From: Thiohalorhabdus denitrificans
GTDB taxonomy: Bacteria; Pseudomonadota; Gammaproteobacteria; Thiohalorhabdales; Thiohalorhabdaceae
NCBI RefSeq assembly: GCF_001399755.1
Contig: NZ_LJCP01000007.1
Span: 310,001-374,000, forward strand
DNA: 64,000 bases
Direction: 5' to 3'
Positions 53,733 to 63,200 of this stretch are shown in pieces. The translations under genes and the position numbers were made by a program. The stretch's first letter is position 1. Every line of letters begins with the position of its first letter. Under the pieces are notes generated by a model that worked only from the letters and a program-made list of their open reading frames with translations, did no database searches and was not told the origin of the DNA.

Positions 53733-54622
53733 GGCTCCGCCCCCGTCCCCATGCCCGCGGTGCCGTACCAGTAGCCGTTGCACCAGCCGTCCGCCCCCAG
53801 GTGGGCCAGGTCCGCCTCGGCGTCCAGCGGATCGCGCACGCCGTCGACGGCGGCGCGGAAGGCCTCCACCACCGCCCCGGTCTCGAAGGACTGGGGCGAG
53901 ATGCGCAGCACGTCCACCCCCAGGTCACGGAGCTTGTCGTTGGCCCGCACCAGGTTGCAGGGCGCCCCGGACTGCAGCTGGACGCCGTTGATCGTGAACA
54001 GGTGCTGGTCCTCCTGGGTGTAGAGGCCCTTGCCGTCGGGGTCCTCGCCGCAGCGGAACCCGCACTGGTCCTTGGGCAGGTTGTGGGCGCGCGCCGTGAA
54101 GCAGCGGGCGGAGAAGGCCAGGGGCAGCCGGCCGAAGGCGAACACCTCCGTCTCCAGCCCCGCCGGCCGCTCCGCCTGGAGGTCGGCCAGGGTGCGGCGG
54201 GACAGCTCCACCGGGAGCACCCAGCGCCGAGCCCCCAGCTCGTGCAGCAAAGCGAGGGTCTCGCTGTTGTAGGCGTTGATGTGCGGTCCGGCCACGAAGC
54301 CCTCGGTGCCGGTAAGCAGGTGCACCGCCCCCATGTCGTTGGCCTCCACCGGGTAGCGGTCGTTGGCGCACAGCCGCTTGAGCCCGGCCAGCTCCGACTC
54401 CGCCTCCATGAGGGCCTGGGTGGACAGCACCACCTCCTTGCCGGCTGCCGCCAGCTCCCCGGCCACCTCCAGCCAGTCGTCGGGGCCGAGGGCCCGGCGC
54501 TTGCCGCATACCACCTCGCCCAGATAGACGATGTCCACCGGCCATTCCCGAACCCGGGCGTAGAAGTCCCGCACCGCCTCGGCGGACCAGAAGTACTGAA
54601 TGGGTCCCAACGCCAGCTTCAT
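53729..54622 (-). CDS. ubiV: UbiV, subunit of the O2-independent ubiquinone hydroxylase (U32 family)
   Basis: This is a 297-residue peptidase-U32-family protein with an iron-sulfur site. C39 and C174, C187, C191 match the four [4Fe-4S] ligands described for E. coli UbiV (C39, C176, C193, C197). The start KLALGPIQYFWSAEAVRDFY is diagnostic for YhbV/UbiV. With UbiU it uses prephenate as the oxygen source to hydroxylate quinone precursors without O2. The ATG at 54622 gives the family N terminus. Confidence 0.93.
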   Translation of the reverse strand: MKLALGPIQYFWSAEAVRDFYARVREWPVDIVYLGEVVCGKRRALGPDDWLEVAGELAAAGKEVVLSTQALMEAESELAGLKRLCANDRYPVEANDMGAVHLLTGTEGFVAGPHINAYNSETLALLHELGARRWVLPVELSRRTLADLQAERPAGLETEVFAFGRLPLAFSARCFTARAHNLPKDQCGFRCGEDPDGKGLYTQEDQHLFTINGVQLQSGAPCNLVRANDKLRDLGVDVLRISPQSFETGAVVEAFRAAVDGVRDPLDAEADLAHLGADGWCNGYWYGTAGMGTGAEP

Positions 54623-54739
54623 GGGTATCGCCTCATGTTCCGAATCCTTTCCAGGCCAGGTCCTTCCCGGGGCCGCCGCCGAGGGGACGGGCCGCAGGGG
54701 CGACCCGTTGGCCGCCATTCGCCGGCAGGGCGGCCATGG

Positions 54740-54764
54740 GTAGCGGCGGGGACGCCGCTCCTAC
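54740..54764. repeat. REP-like element between ubiU and ubiV
   Basis: GTAGCGGCGGGGACGCCGC then TCCTAC is a self-complementary hairpin of the REP family, placed in the 161-nt gap between two genes whose products form one complex. Confidence 0.6.
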
Positions 54765-54783
54765 TGCCGGTCGCAATGGATCT

Positions 54784-55794
54784 TCACTGCCAGGGCCGGT
54801 GCAGGGCGCCGAGGGTGTGGCTGCCGCCCTCGGATACCCGGTCCAGGGCGTCCACCCACACCTTCTGCGGCTCGTAGCCGTCCGGATCCGCCTGGGCGGC
54901 GTCCAGGGCGTGGCGCAGCACCCGGGTTACCTGGGCCACGTAGGCGGGGCTGCGCTGGCGGCCCTCCACCTTGACCGCCCCCACGCCCAGACGCACCAGG
55001 TCGGGCAGCACGTCCAGGGTGTTGAGGCTGGTGGGCTCCTCGATGGCGTGGAAGACGTGGTCGCCCACCCGGTAGCGGCCCTTGCACAGGGTCGGGTAGC
55101 CGGCGTTCTCCCCCGGGCCGTAGCGGTCGATGAGCACGCCGTTGAGCCGGGACTGGCGGGCCTCCTTCGTCTCCTCCCAGCGCACCGCGTGGGCGGGGGA
55201 GCAGACCCCGCAGGTGTTGGGGGACTCGCCGGTGACGTAGGAGGACAGGGCGCACCGCCCCTCCACCATCACGCACAGGCTGCCGAAGCCGAACACCTCC
55301 ACGTCCACCGGCGCCGTGGCCACCACCTGGCGGATCTGGGCCAGGGACAGCACCCGCGGCAGCACCACCCGCCGCACGCCGAATTGTGCGTGGTAGAAGG
55401 CGATGGCGTGGCGGTTGGTGGCCGAGGCCTGCACCGACAGATGCAGCGGCAGCTCCGGGTGGGTGCGGGCGGCGTAGCGCAGCAGCCCGGGGTCGCCGAG
55501 GATCACGGCGTCCACCCCCAGGGTGGCGGCCTCGTCCACCGCAGCCGCGGCCCGAGACCAGTCCGCCGGTTGGGGGAAGGTGTTCAGGGCGAGCAGCACC
55601 CGGGCGCCGCCGCCGTGGGCGTAGCGCACGGCCTCCTGGACCTCGCCGTCGCGGTCGAAGTTGAGGCCGGGGAAGTTGCGGGCGTTGGTCCCGTCCCGGA
55701 AGCCCAGGTAAACGGCGTCGGCGCCGTTGTCCACGGCGGCGCGCAGGGCCGCCGGGTTGCCGGCGGGGCAGACGAGCTCCACAGGGTTGATCAT
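54784..55794 (-). CDS. ubiU: UbiU, subunit of the O2-independent ubiquinone hydroxylase (U32 family)
   Basis: This is a 336-residue U32-family protein. C174, C181, C198 and C237 match the four cluster ligands of E. coli UbiU (C169, C176, C193, C232) with a constant shift of five. ELVCPAGNPAALRAAVDNGA and the LHLSVQASATNRHAI strand are family hallmarks. The ATG overlaps the stop of the upstream radical-SAM gene (ATGA). It forms the [4Fe-4S]-containing heterodimer with UbiV. Confidence 0.94.
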   Translation of the reverse strand: MINPVELVCPAGNPAALRAAVDNGADAVYLGFRDGTNARNFPGLNFDRDGEVQEAVRYAHGGGARVLLALNTFPQPADWSRAAAAVDEAATLGVDAVILGDPGLLRYAARTHPELPLHLSVQASATNRHAIAFYHAQFGVRRVVLPRVLSLAQIRQVVATAPVDVEVFGFGSLCVMVEGRCALSSYVTGESPNTCGVCSPAHAVRWEETKEARQSRLNGVLIDRYGPGENAGYPTLCKGRYRVGDHVFHAIEEPTSLNTLDVLPDLVRLGVGAVKVEGRQRSPAYVAQVTRVLRHALDAAQADPDGYEPQKVWVDALDRVSEGGSHTLGALHRPWQ

Positions 55795-56729
55795 GGGCAG
55801 GCCTCCGTGGTGGGCGCGGCGGCGGCACCCTGGCGGCTTCCACGCGCCGCCAGCTCCGCATCCAGCGCGTTCAGAACCGGCCATTTGCCCGCGCACCAGG
55901 CGGGGGCGAGCAGCACCCCGGGGGGCGCGGTGCCGGTGAGGCGATGAAAGACGATGTCGGCCGGGGTGCGCTCGATGAGGGTCGCAGCGGCGGATACGTA
56001 CTCCGCGCGGGCCAGGGGGCGGTATTCCCCCCGCCGCCAGGCGTGGGCCAGACGGGTGCCGCGCACCACGTGCAAGGGGTGGAGCTTGAGGCCGTCCACC
56101 CCCTCCGCCAGCACCCGCCGGAGGGACGCGCGGAAATGACGGTCCTTTTCCCCCGGCAGGCCAAGGATCAGGTGGGTGCATACGGGCAGTCCCCGCCCCC
56201 GCGCGGCCCGCACCGCCGTCCGGTACTCCCCGAAACCGTGGCCGCGGTTGACTCGCGCCAGGGTGGCGTCGAAGGCCGACTGCAGGCCCAGCTCCAGCCA
56301 TACCTCGAAGCCCCGCGCCCGGTACTCCGCCAGCAGGTCGAGGACCGCCGGCGGGGCGCAGTCCGGGCGCGTGCCCACCGCCAGGCCCACAACCCCGGGC
56401 TGGGCCAGGGCGGTGTCGTAGAGGCCCCGCAGGTGCCCGGGGTCGGCGTAGGTGTTGGTGTAGGCCTGGAAGTAGGCGAGGAAGCGGCGGACCCCGTGGC
56501 GGCGGCCCAGGTAGGCCGTGCCGGAGGCCACCTGCTCCTCCACCGGCCGGGGCCGGCGGCCGTTGGGGCTGAAGGAGGCGTTGTTGCAGAAGGTGCAGCC
56601 CCCGCGCCCCTTGGTCCCGTCCCGGTTCGGGCAGGTGAACCCGGCGTCGACGGCCACCTTGTGCACCCGCGTGCCGTGGCGGGCCCGCAGGTGGCTGCCC
56701 AGGGTGTGGACGCGGTCAGTGAGCGCCAT
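55791..56729 (-). CDS. yhcC: TIGR01212-family radical SAM protein (YhcC-like)
   Basis: This is a 312-residue radical-SAM protein of the YhcC group. The cluster cysteines lie in FTCPNRDGTKGRGGCTFCNN, and YFQAYTNTYAD and LELGLQSAFDATLARVNRGH are conserved segments. The reaction is unknown. Here it is the first gene of an operon with ubiU and ubiV, which suggests an anaerobic role. The ATG at 56729 gives the family start MALTDRVHTLGSHLRARHG, with only a weak ribosome-binding site. It is divergent from the second narK1. Confidence 0.9.
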   Translation of the reverse strand: MALTDRVHTLGSHLRARHGTRVHKVAVDAGFTCPNRDGTKGRGGCTFCNNASFSPNGRRPRPVEEQVASGTAYLGRRHGVRRFLAYFQAYTNTYADPGHLRGLYDTALAQPGVVGLAVGTRPDCAPPAVLDLLAEYRARGFEVWLELGLQSAFDATLARVNRGHGFGEYRTAVRAARGRGLPVCTHLILGLPGEKDRHFRASLRRVLAEGVDGLKLHPLHVVRGTRLAHAWRRGEYRPLARAEYVSAAATLIERTPADIVFHRLTGTAPPGVLLAPAWCAGKWPVLNALDAELAARGSRQGAAAAPTTEACP

Positions 56730-56889
56730 GGCTTCGTCGGTTCCGCAAGGGCCGTCCCCCGGCCGCAAGAAGCGGCGGGGGCGACGCGGCGGCGCCGGAG
56801 CGGGACTGCACGCCCCGGCACCGGTCCGTGGGTTTCAAGGGGAGCCTTGCCATGCCCGGGACTCTGCAGGAGGGCCGTGAACCGGGGCC

Positions 56890-56903
56890 TTGATGTGCAT
56901 CAA
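56890..56903. promoter_or_regulatory. Perfect FNR/Anr box
   Basis: TTGAT-GTGC-ATCAA is an exact match to the FNR/Anr/Dnr consensus. It lies 161 nt upstream of yhcC and 233 nt upstream of narK1, so it could serve either or both. Confidence 0.8.
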
Positions 56904-56939
56904 AGGGCTCCAGCCCCCCGCCTTGCCTCCCCCATCCGG

Positions 56940-56991
56940 GTAGGTGGCCGTACTCCCCCAAGGGGCCTCCCACCTACTCTTCACGGTTCTA
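56940..56991 (+). promoter_or_regulatory. Nitrate-regulon module, copy before narK1
   Basis: GTAGGTGG-N3-TACTCCC-N14, followed by the 20-nt string ACCTACTCTTCACGGTTCTA, recurs before narG with identical spacing. The TACTCCC and TACTCTT heptamers resemble NarL sites (TACYYMT) with one mismatch each. Confidence 0.6.
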
Positions 56992-57135
56992 GGACCGGTT
57001 CCCGGCTGCCCCTAGAGTTGATCCCGATACCGGAAGGGAGGGGATGACCCGTCCGGTTCGGCCCGAGGCCCGCTTCCGCCCAGCCTGCGGAAGCCTCGGC
57101 CCGCAAGCCGGCAGGCCGCAACCGAGGAGGTGGCC

Positions 57136-58533
57136 ATGAAGAATTTGGAAGGGGTGACTCGACCGGATCAGTACCGTGCGCTGGGACTGAGCACCCTGGC
57201 GTTCACGGTGTGCTTTGCGGTGTGGACGATCTTCTCCGTGATCGGGGTGAAGATCCAGCAGGACCTGGGTCTGAGCGAGACCCAGTTCGGCGTCCTGGTG
57301 GCGACGCCGGTGCTCACCGGCTCCATCAGTCGCATCTTTCTCGGCATCTGGACGGAGCAGTACGGCGGGCGTCGGGTGTTCTCAGTGCTGATGCTGGTGA
57401 CCGCGATGTGCGTGTATCTGCTCAGCTTCGTCGAGAGCTACGCCCTGTTCCTGGTGGCGGCGCTGGGCGTGGGCCTGGCGGGCGGCTCGTTCATCGTCGG
57501 CATCGCCTACACCTCCTACTGGTTCGAGCAGGAGCGCCAGGGCACCGCGCTGGGGATCTTCGGCGCCGGCAATGTGGGGGCGGCGGTGACCAACTTCGGC
57601 GCGCCGTTGCTGCTGGTGGCGCTGGGCTGGGAGCAGACCGCGGTGGTGTACGCCACGGTGCTGGCGGCCATGGCGGTGGTGTTCTGGGTCACCACCAAGG
57701 AAGACCCCGTCACCGCCGCGCGCAAGCGGCAAGGCGGCGCCGCCACCAGTGCGCTGCTGCAGCTCGAGCCGCTGAAGTACCTGCAGGTGTGGCGCTTCGC
57801 GCTGTACTACTTCTTCGTGTTCGGCGCCTTCGTGGCGCTGGCCTCCTACCTGCCGCGCTACTACGTGGGGGCCTACGGCCTGGAGATCGCCACGGCCGGT
57901 ACCCTGGCCGCGCTCTATTCCCTGCCGGCCAGCGTTTTCCGCGCCCTGGGCGGTTGGCTATCGGACAAGGTGGGCGCCCGTTCGGTGATGTACTGGACCT
58001 TCGGCGTCTCCCTGGTGGTGCTGTTCCTCCTCTCCTACCCCGAGACCAGCTACACGGTGATGGGCAAGGAAGGGCCCATCAACTTCTCCTTCGCCATGCC
58101 GCTGTGGGGTGTGGTGCTGCTGACCGTGGTGCTGGGCTTCTTCATGTCGCTGGGCAAGGCGGCGGTCTACAAGCACATCCCGGTGTACTACCCCGAGCAT
58201 GTGGGCTCCGTGGGCGGTCTGGTGGGCATGATCGGCGGCCTGGGCGGTTTCGTCCTGCCCATCCTGTTCGGCATCACCCTCGACTTCACCGGGGTCTGGA
58301 CCAGCTCCTACATGGTCCTGTTCGTCCTGGTGGCCGTGAACCTGACCTGGATGCACTTCGCCATCCGGCGGATGGAGCGCCGGCGCATCCCCGAGCTGGC
58401 GGAGGAGCGCTACCGCTATCTGCCGGAGGTCCAGGACGTGGCGCCCGGCAGCGCGCCGGAAGGCGGTTCGTCGGCCAGGCTGCGGCCCGGCGACGTGCTG
58501 CCCGGCCAAGGGCAGGCCGGGACCCCGGCGTAG
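57136..58533 (+). CDS. narK1: Nitrate/nitrite transporter NarK1 (MFS), copy B
   Basis: This 465-residue protein is about 90% identical to the one encoded at 1408, with the same arginines (SISRIFLGIW, ASVFRALGGWLSD) and nitrate signature. It differs in an unrelated C-terminal extension of about 20 residues after QDVAPGSAP. The ATG at 57136 is 5 nt after GAGGAGG and matches the N terminus of copy A. It has its own regulatory region with an FNR box, whereas copy A is deep inside an operon. A 46-nt gap separates it from narK2. Confidence 0.95.
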   Translation: MKNLEGVTRPDQYRALGLSTLAFTVCFAVWTIFSVIGVKIQQDLGLSETQFGVLVATPVLTGSISRIFLGIWTEQYGGRRVFSVLMLVTAMCVYLLSFVESYALFLVAALGVGLAGGSFIVGIAYTSYWFEQERQGTALGIFGAGNVGAAVTNFGAPLLLVALGWEQTAVVYATVLAAMAVVFWVTTKEDPVTAARKRQGGAATSALLQLEPLKYLQVWRFALYYFFVFGAFVALASYLPRYYVGAYGLEIATAGTLAALYSLPASVFRALGGWLSDKVGARSVMYWTFGVSLVVLFLLSYPETSYTVMGKEGPINFSFAMPLWGVVLLTVVLGFFMSLGKAAVYKHIPVYYPEHVGSVGGLVGMIGGLGGFVLPILFGITLDFTGVWTSSYMVLFVLVAVNLTWMHFAIRRMERRRIPELAEERYRYLPEVQDVAPGSAPEGGSSARLRPGDVLPGQGQAGTPA

Positions 58534-58579
58534 GCCCCGTCCCGATTTTCGACCGACAACCCCGCAGGGGAGAACGACC

Positions 58580-60004
58580 ATGACAACAGCAAATGCCACG
58601 GTTACCGGTGCCGAGAAGGTGGACAAGCCGGTGCTGACGGACTGGCGTCCCGAGGACAAGGAATTCTGGGAGGCGCACGGCAAGCGGATCGCCAGCCGCA
58701 ACCTGTGGATCTCCATTCCGTCCCTGCTGCTGGCCTTCGCGGTGTGGATGGTGTGGTCCATGGTGGCCACCCGGCTCAACAGCATCGGCTTCGATCTGAC
58801 CACCAACCAGCTGTTCTGGCTGACGGCGCTGCCGGGGCTGTCCGGGGCCACGCTGCGGATCTTCTACAGCTTCATGGTGCCCATCTTCGGCGGCCGGCGC
58901 TGGACGGCCATCAGCACCCTGTCGCTGGCCATCCCGGCGGTGTGGATGGGGCTGGCGGTGCAGGACCCCACCACCACCTTCGCCGAGTTCGCCATCATCG
59001 CCGTGCTGTGCGGCTTCGGGGGTGGCAACTTCGCCTCGTCCATGGCCAACATCAGCTTCTTCTACCCCAAGGCGCAACAGGGCACGGCGCTGGGCCTGAA
59101 CGCCGGGCTGGGCAACCTGGGCGTGAGCGTCATGCAGTTCACGGTGCCCATCGTCATCGGCTACTCCATCTTTGGTGCCCTGGGCGGCGACCCGGTGACC
59201 CTGCAGGCGGACGGCGGCACCCGGGAGACCTACCTGCAGAACGCCGGCTTCCTCTGGGTGCCCTTCATCCTGCTGTTCACGGTGGCCGCCTGGATCTGGA
59301 TGAACGACATCGCCTCGGCGAAGGCGAGCTTTAAGGACCAGTCGGTGATCTTCCGGCGCAAGCACCAGTGGCTGATGAGCTGGCTCTACATCGCCACCTT
59401 CGGCTCCTTCATCGGCTACTCGGCGGGCTTCCCGCTGCTGATCGCCAACCAGTTCCCGGCGGTGGATGGCGTCCAGTACGCCTTCCTCGGCCCCATGGTG
59501 GGGGCCCTGATCCGTCCGGTGGGGGGCTGGATGGCCGACAAGCTGGGCGGGGCCTCGGTGACCTTCTGGAACTTCGTGGTCATGATCGCAGCGGTGTTCG
59601 GGGTGATCTACTTCCTGCCGCTGGGGGACAGCGCCGGCAGCTTCTGGGGCTTTTTCGCCATGTTCATGGTGCTGTTCGTGACCACGGGCATCGGCAACGG
59701 CTCCACCTTCCGGATGATCCCGGTGATCTTCCGCACCCAGCACGAGCGCTGGAGCGCCGGGAAAGGCGGGCAGGCCGAGCAGGAGGCCGTCCGCAACGCC
59801 AACAAGGAGTCGGCGGCGACGCTGGGCTTTTCCTCGGCGCTGGCGGCCTACGGGGCCTTCATCATCCCCAAGGCCTACGGCACCTCCATCAGCCTCACCG
59901 GGGGCCCGGCCATGGCGCTGTACGGCTTCATCGCCTTCTACCTCACCTGCCTGGCGGTGACCTGGTGGTTCTACTACCGGAAGAACGCCGAGGTGCCCTG
60001 TTAG
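58580..60004 (+). CDS. narK2: Nitrate/nitrite antiporter NarK2 (MFS), copy B
   Basis: This is a 474-residue antiporter, about 93% identical to the one encoded at 2748. The first eight or so residues are unrelated to copy A, but from EKVDKPVLTDWRPED on the two are collinear without gaps. It carries the same substrate arginines (SGATLRIFYSF, GALIRPVGGWMADK). A strong terminator follows, so narG depends mainly on its own promoter. Confidence 0.95.
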   Translation: MTTANATVTGAEKVDKPVLTDWRPEDKEFWEAHGKRIASRNLWISIPSLLLAFAVWMVWSMVATRLNSIGFDLTTNQLFWLTALPGLSGATLRIFYSFMVPIFGGRRWTAISTLSLAIPAVWMGLAVQDPTTTFAEFAIIAVLCGFGGGNFASSMANISFFYPKAQQGTALGLNAGLGNLGVSVMQFTVPIVIGYSIFGALGGDPVTLQADGGTRETYLQNAGFLWVPFILLFTVAAWIWMNDIASAKASFKDQSVIFRRKHQWLMSWLYIATFGSFIGYSAGFPLLIANQFPAVDGVQYAFLGPMVGALIRPVGGWMADKLGGASVTFWNFVVMIAAVFGVIYFLPLGDSAGSFWGFFAMFMVLFVTTGIGNGSTFRMIPVIFRTQHERWSAGKGGQAEQEAVRNANKESAATLGFSSALAAYGAFIIPKAYGTSISLTGGPAMALYGFIAFYLTCLAVTWWFYYRKNAEVPC

Positions 60005-60038
60005 GCGCCCTGGGAACGGGAACGGTGCAAGGGCGCGG

Positions 60039-60070
60039 GGCCGGACCCTTCGGGGTCCGGCCTTTTTTTT
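60039..60070 (+). terminator. Rho-independent terminator between narK2 and narG
   Basis: Stem GGCCGGACCC (60039-60048) and GGGTCCGGCC (60053-60062) with a TTCG loop is followed by eight T residues. Confidence 0.95.
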
Positions 60071-60110
60071 GGGCGGTTTCCGCGATCGGGATAGGGACCT
60101 ACCCGTACGA

Positions 60111-60162
60111 GTAGGTGGGAATACTCCCATTCGGGACCACAGACCTACTCTTCACGGTTCTA
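60111..60162 (+). promoter_or_regulatory. Nitrate-regulon module, copy before narG
   Basis: GTAGGTGG (60111-60118), TACTCCC (60122-60128) and ACCTACTCTTCACGGTTCTA (60143-60162) have exactly the offsets of the copy at 56940. An extra ACGAGTA heptamer precedes it. A -10-like TTATAC lies further downstream. No FNR box was found here. Confidence 0.6.
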
Positions 60163-60275
60163 TCCCCGGTTTGCGGAAGTTTCTACCTTTATACCCAAGG
60201 TAAACGCATCCCGGTCCCGGGCCCCGGCGGGGAGAACATCAGGGGCTTCGGCCGGCAGCGGCTAAGGAGTCAGTA

Positions 60276-63200
60276 ATGGGTGATTTTTTGGATCGTCTGC
60301 GGTTCTTCAGCAAGAACGGCGAGGAGTTCGCCGGCGGCTGGGGGCAGGTGTCGGACGAGGATCGGGCCTGGGAGGATACCTATCGCAACCGCTTCCAGCA
60401 CGACAAGGTGGTGCGCACCACCCACGGGGTGAACTGCACGGGTAGCTGCAGCTGGAAGGTGTTCGTCAAGAACGGCCTGATCACCTGGGAGATGCAGCAG
60501 ACCGACTACCCCCGCACCCGGCCGGACCTGCCCAACCACGAGCCGCGCGGCTGCCAGCGGGGGGCGAGCTTCTCCTGGTACGAGTACAGCCCCCACCGCA
60601 TCAAGCACCCCCTGGTGCGCGGCCGGCTCCTGGAGATGTATCGGCGCGAGCGCCAGACCAAGGACCCGGTGGAGGCCTGGGCGTCCATCGTTGAGGAGCC
60701 CGAGAAGGCCCGGTCCTACAAGCGGGTCCGGGGGCTGGGCGGTTTCGTCCGCTCCAGCTGGGATGAGGTCCTGGAGGTGATCGCCGCGGCCAACGTCTAC
60801 ACCACCAAGGAGCACGGCCCGGACCGGGTGAACGGTTTCTCCCCCATCCCGGCCATGTCCATGCTCAGCTACGCGGCCGGCTCCCGCTACCTTTCCCTGA
60901 TCGGCGGCAACTGCCTGAGCTTCTACGACTGGTACTGCGACCTGCCCCCCTCCTCGCCGCAGGTGTGGGGCGAGCAGACCGACGTGCCCGAGTCCGCCGA
61001 CTGGTACAACTCCACCTACCTCATCGTCACGGGCGCCAACCTGCCCATGACCCGGACCCCGGACGCCCACTTCTACGCCGAGGCCCGCTACAAGGGCACC
61101 AAGGTGGTGTCCATGGCCCCGGATTACGCCGAGTACGTGAAGTTCGCCGACCTGTGGATGCCGGTGAAGCAGGGCACCGACGCCGCGGCCTTCCTGGCCA
61201 TGGGCCACGTGGCCCTGAAGGAATTCCACCTGGAGCGGCAGGATCCCTACTTCCACGACTACGTGAAGCGCTACACCGACATGCCCATGGTGGTGCGCCT
61301 GGAGGAGGACGCCGACGGCACCCACCGGCCCGGCCGGCTGCTGCGTGCCGCCGACTTCGACGACGCCCTCGGCGAGGCCAACAACCCCGAGTGGAAGACC
61401 ATCGTCTACGACCAGAAGGGCGGCGGGTACGCCGCGCCCAACGGTTCCATCGGCTTCCGCTGGGGCGAGGACGGCAAGTGGAACCTGGAGCAGGAGGCCG
61501 GCGGCCGCGAGATCGACGCGGCGCTCTCCTTCATCGACGGCTGCGACGAGACCGTCCCGGTGGCCTTCCCCCACTTCGCCGAAAACGAGCCCGAGGAGCT
61601 GGCGCGCAACGTGCCGGTGCGCACCCTGGAGATCAACGGCGAGACCGTGCGCGTGACCACGGTGTTCGACCTGCAGGCCTCCCAGTACGGCGTGGACCGC
61701 GGGATCGGGGGCGGCAACGTGGCCGCCAGCTACGACGACGCGGAGGTGGCCTACACCCCGGCGTGGGCGGAGAAGGTCACCGGGGTCAAGAAGGCGGACC
61801 TGATCCGCACCGGCAGGGAGTTCGCCGACAACGCCGCCAAGACCCACGGCAAATCCATGGTGATCCTCGGCGCGGCGATCAACCACTGGTACCACAACGA
61901 CATGAACTACCGCGCCATCATGAACCTGCTGCACCTGTGCGGCTGCGTTGGGCAGTCCGGCGGCGGGTGGGCGCACTACGTGGGCCAGGAGAAGCTGCGG
62001 CCGCAGGCCGGCTGGGCCCCCATCGCCTTCGGCCTCGACTGGCACCGGCCGCCGCGCCACATGAACGGCACCACCTTCTACTACTTCCACACCGACCAGT
62101 GGCGCTACGAGACCATCGACCCCAACGAGCTCAAGGTCCCCGGCGCCCGGGACAAGGACGGCGGCTATCAGCTGGCGGACTACAACGTGGTGGCCCAGCG
62201 CCTGGGCTGGCTGCCCTCGGCGCCGCACTTCAACGAGAACCCCCTGGAGACCGTGCGCAAGGCCGAGGCGGCCGGCGCCACCACCGAGGAAGAGGTGGCC
62301 AACCAGGTGGTGGAGCGGCTGAAGTCCGGCGACCTGCGCTTCGCCAGCGAGGACATCGACGCCCCGAATAGCTTCCCCCGCAACCTGTTCGTGTGGCGGT
62401 CCAACCTGCTCGGCTGCTCGGCCAAGGGCCACGAGTACTTCCTCAAGCACCTGCTGGGCACCCAGAACGGCGTCATGAACGAGGCCGACGCCCCGGCGGG
62501 TCGGCCCGAGGAGATCGAGTGGCACGAGGAGGCCCCCACCGGGAAGCTCGACCTGCTGGTGGACATCAACTTCCGCATGAACTCCACCGGCCTGCACTCC
62601 GACATCGTTCTGCCCACGGCCACCTGGTACGAGAAGAACGACCTCAACACCTCCGACATGCACCCCTTCATCCACCCGCTCTCGGAGGTGGTGAACCCGC
62701 TGTGGGAGAGCCGGAGCGACTGGGACATCTTCAAGGCCCTGTCGGCCAAGTTCGGTGAGCTGGCCGCCGACCACCTGGGCACGCAAAAGGACCTGGTGGC
62801 CATGCCCATGCAGCACGACACGGCGGGAGAGATCGCCCAGCCCTTCGAGGTGCGGGACTGGAAGAAGGGCGAGTGCGAGCCCATCCCCGGCAAGACGCTG
62901 CCCCACCTCAAGCTCGTGGAGCGCGATTTCGCCAACACCGGGCACAAGTTCATCAGCCTCGGCCCCTTGATGGAGCAGGCCGGCAACGCGGTGAAGGGCG
63001 TGGCCTGGGAGACCGGCGAGGAGATCGAGGAGCTGCGCCACCACATCGGCACGGTGAAGACCGAAGGCGTGGGCAAGGGCCAGCCCTCCCTGGAGTCGGA
63101 CGTCCAGGCGGCGGACGCGCTGATGACCATGGCCCCCGAGACCAACGGCGAGGTGGCCCACCGCACCTGGTCCCTGCTGTCCAAGAAGACCGGGCGCGAC

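Larger units (their letters stand above)
56730..57135. promoter_or_regulatory. Divergent regulatory region between yhcC and narK1 copy B
   Basis: These 406 nt hold no gene. They contain a perfect FNR/Anr palindrome (56890-56903) and a 52-bp module (56940-56991) that recurs before narG. GAGGAGG (57124-57130) serves the narK1 start. I could not place a convincing -10 relative to the FNR box in either direction. Confidence 0.6.

Noticed and set aside
56730-57135. Class II FNR promoter for narK1 with the box at -41.5
   Set aside because: The FNR box itself is perfect, but no acceptable -10 lies at the required distance in either direction, so only the box is reported.
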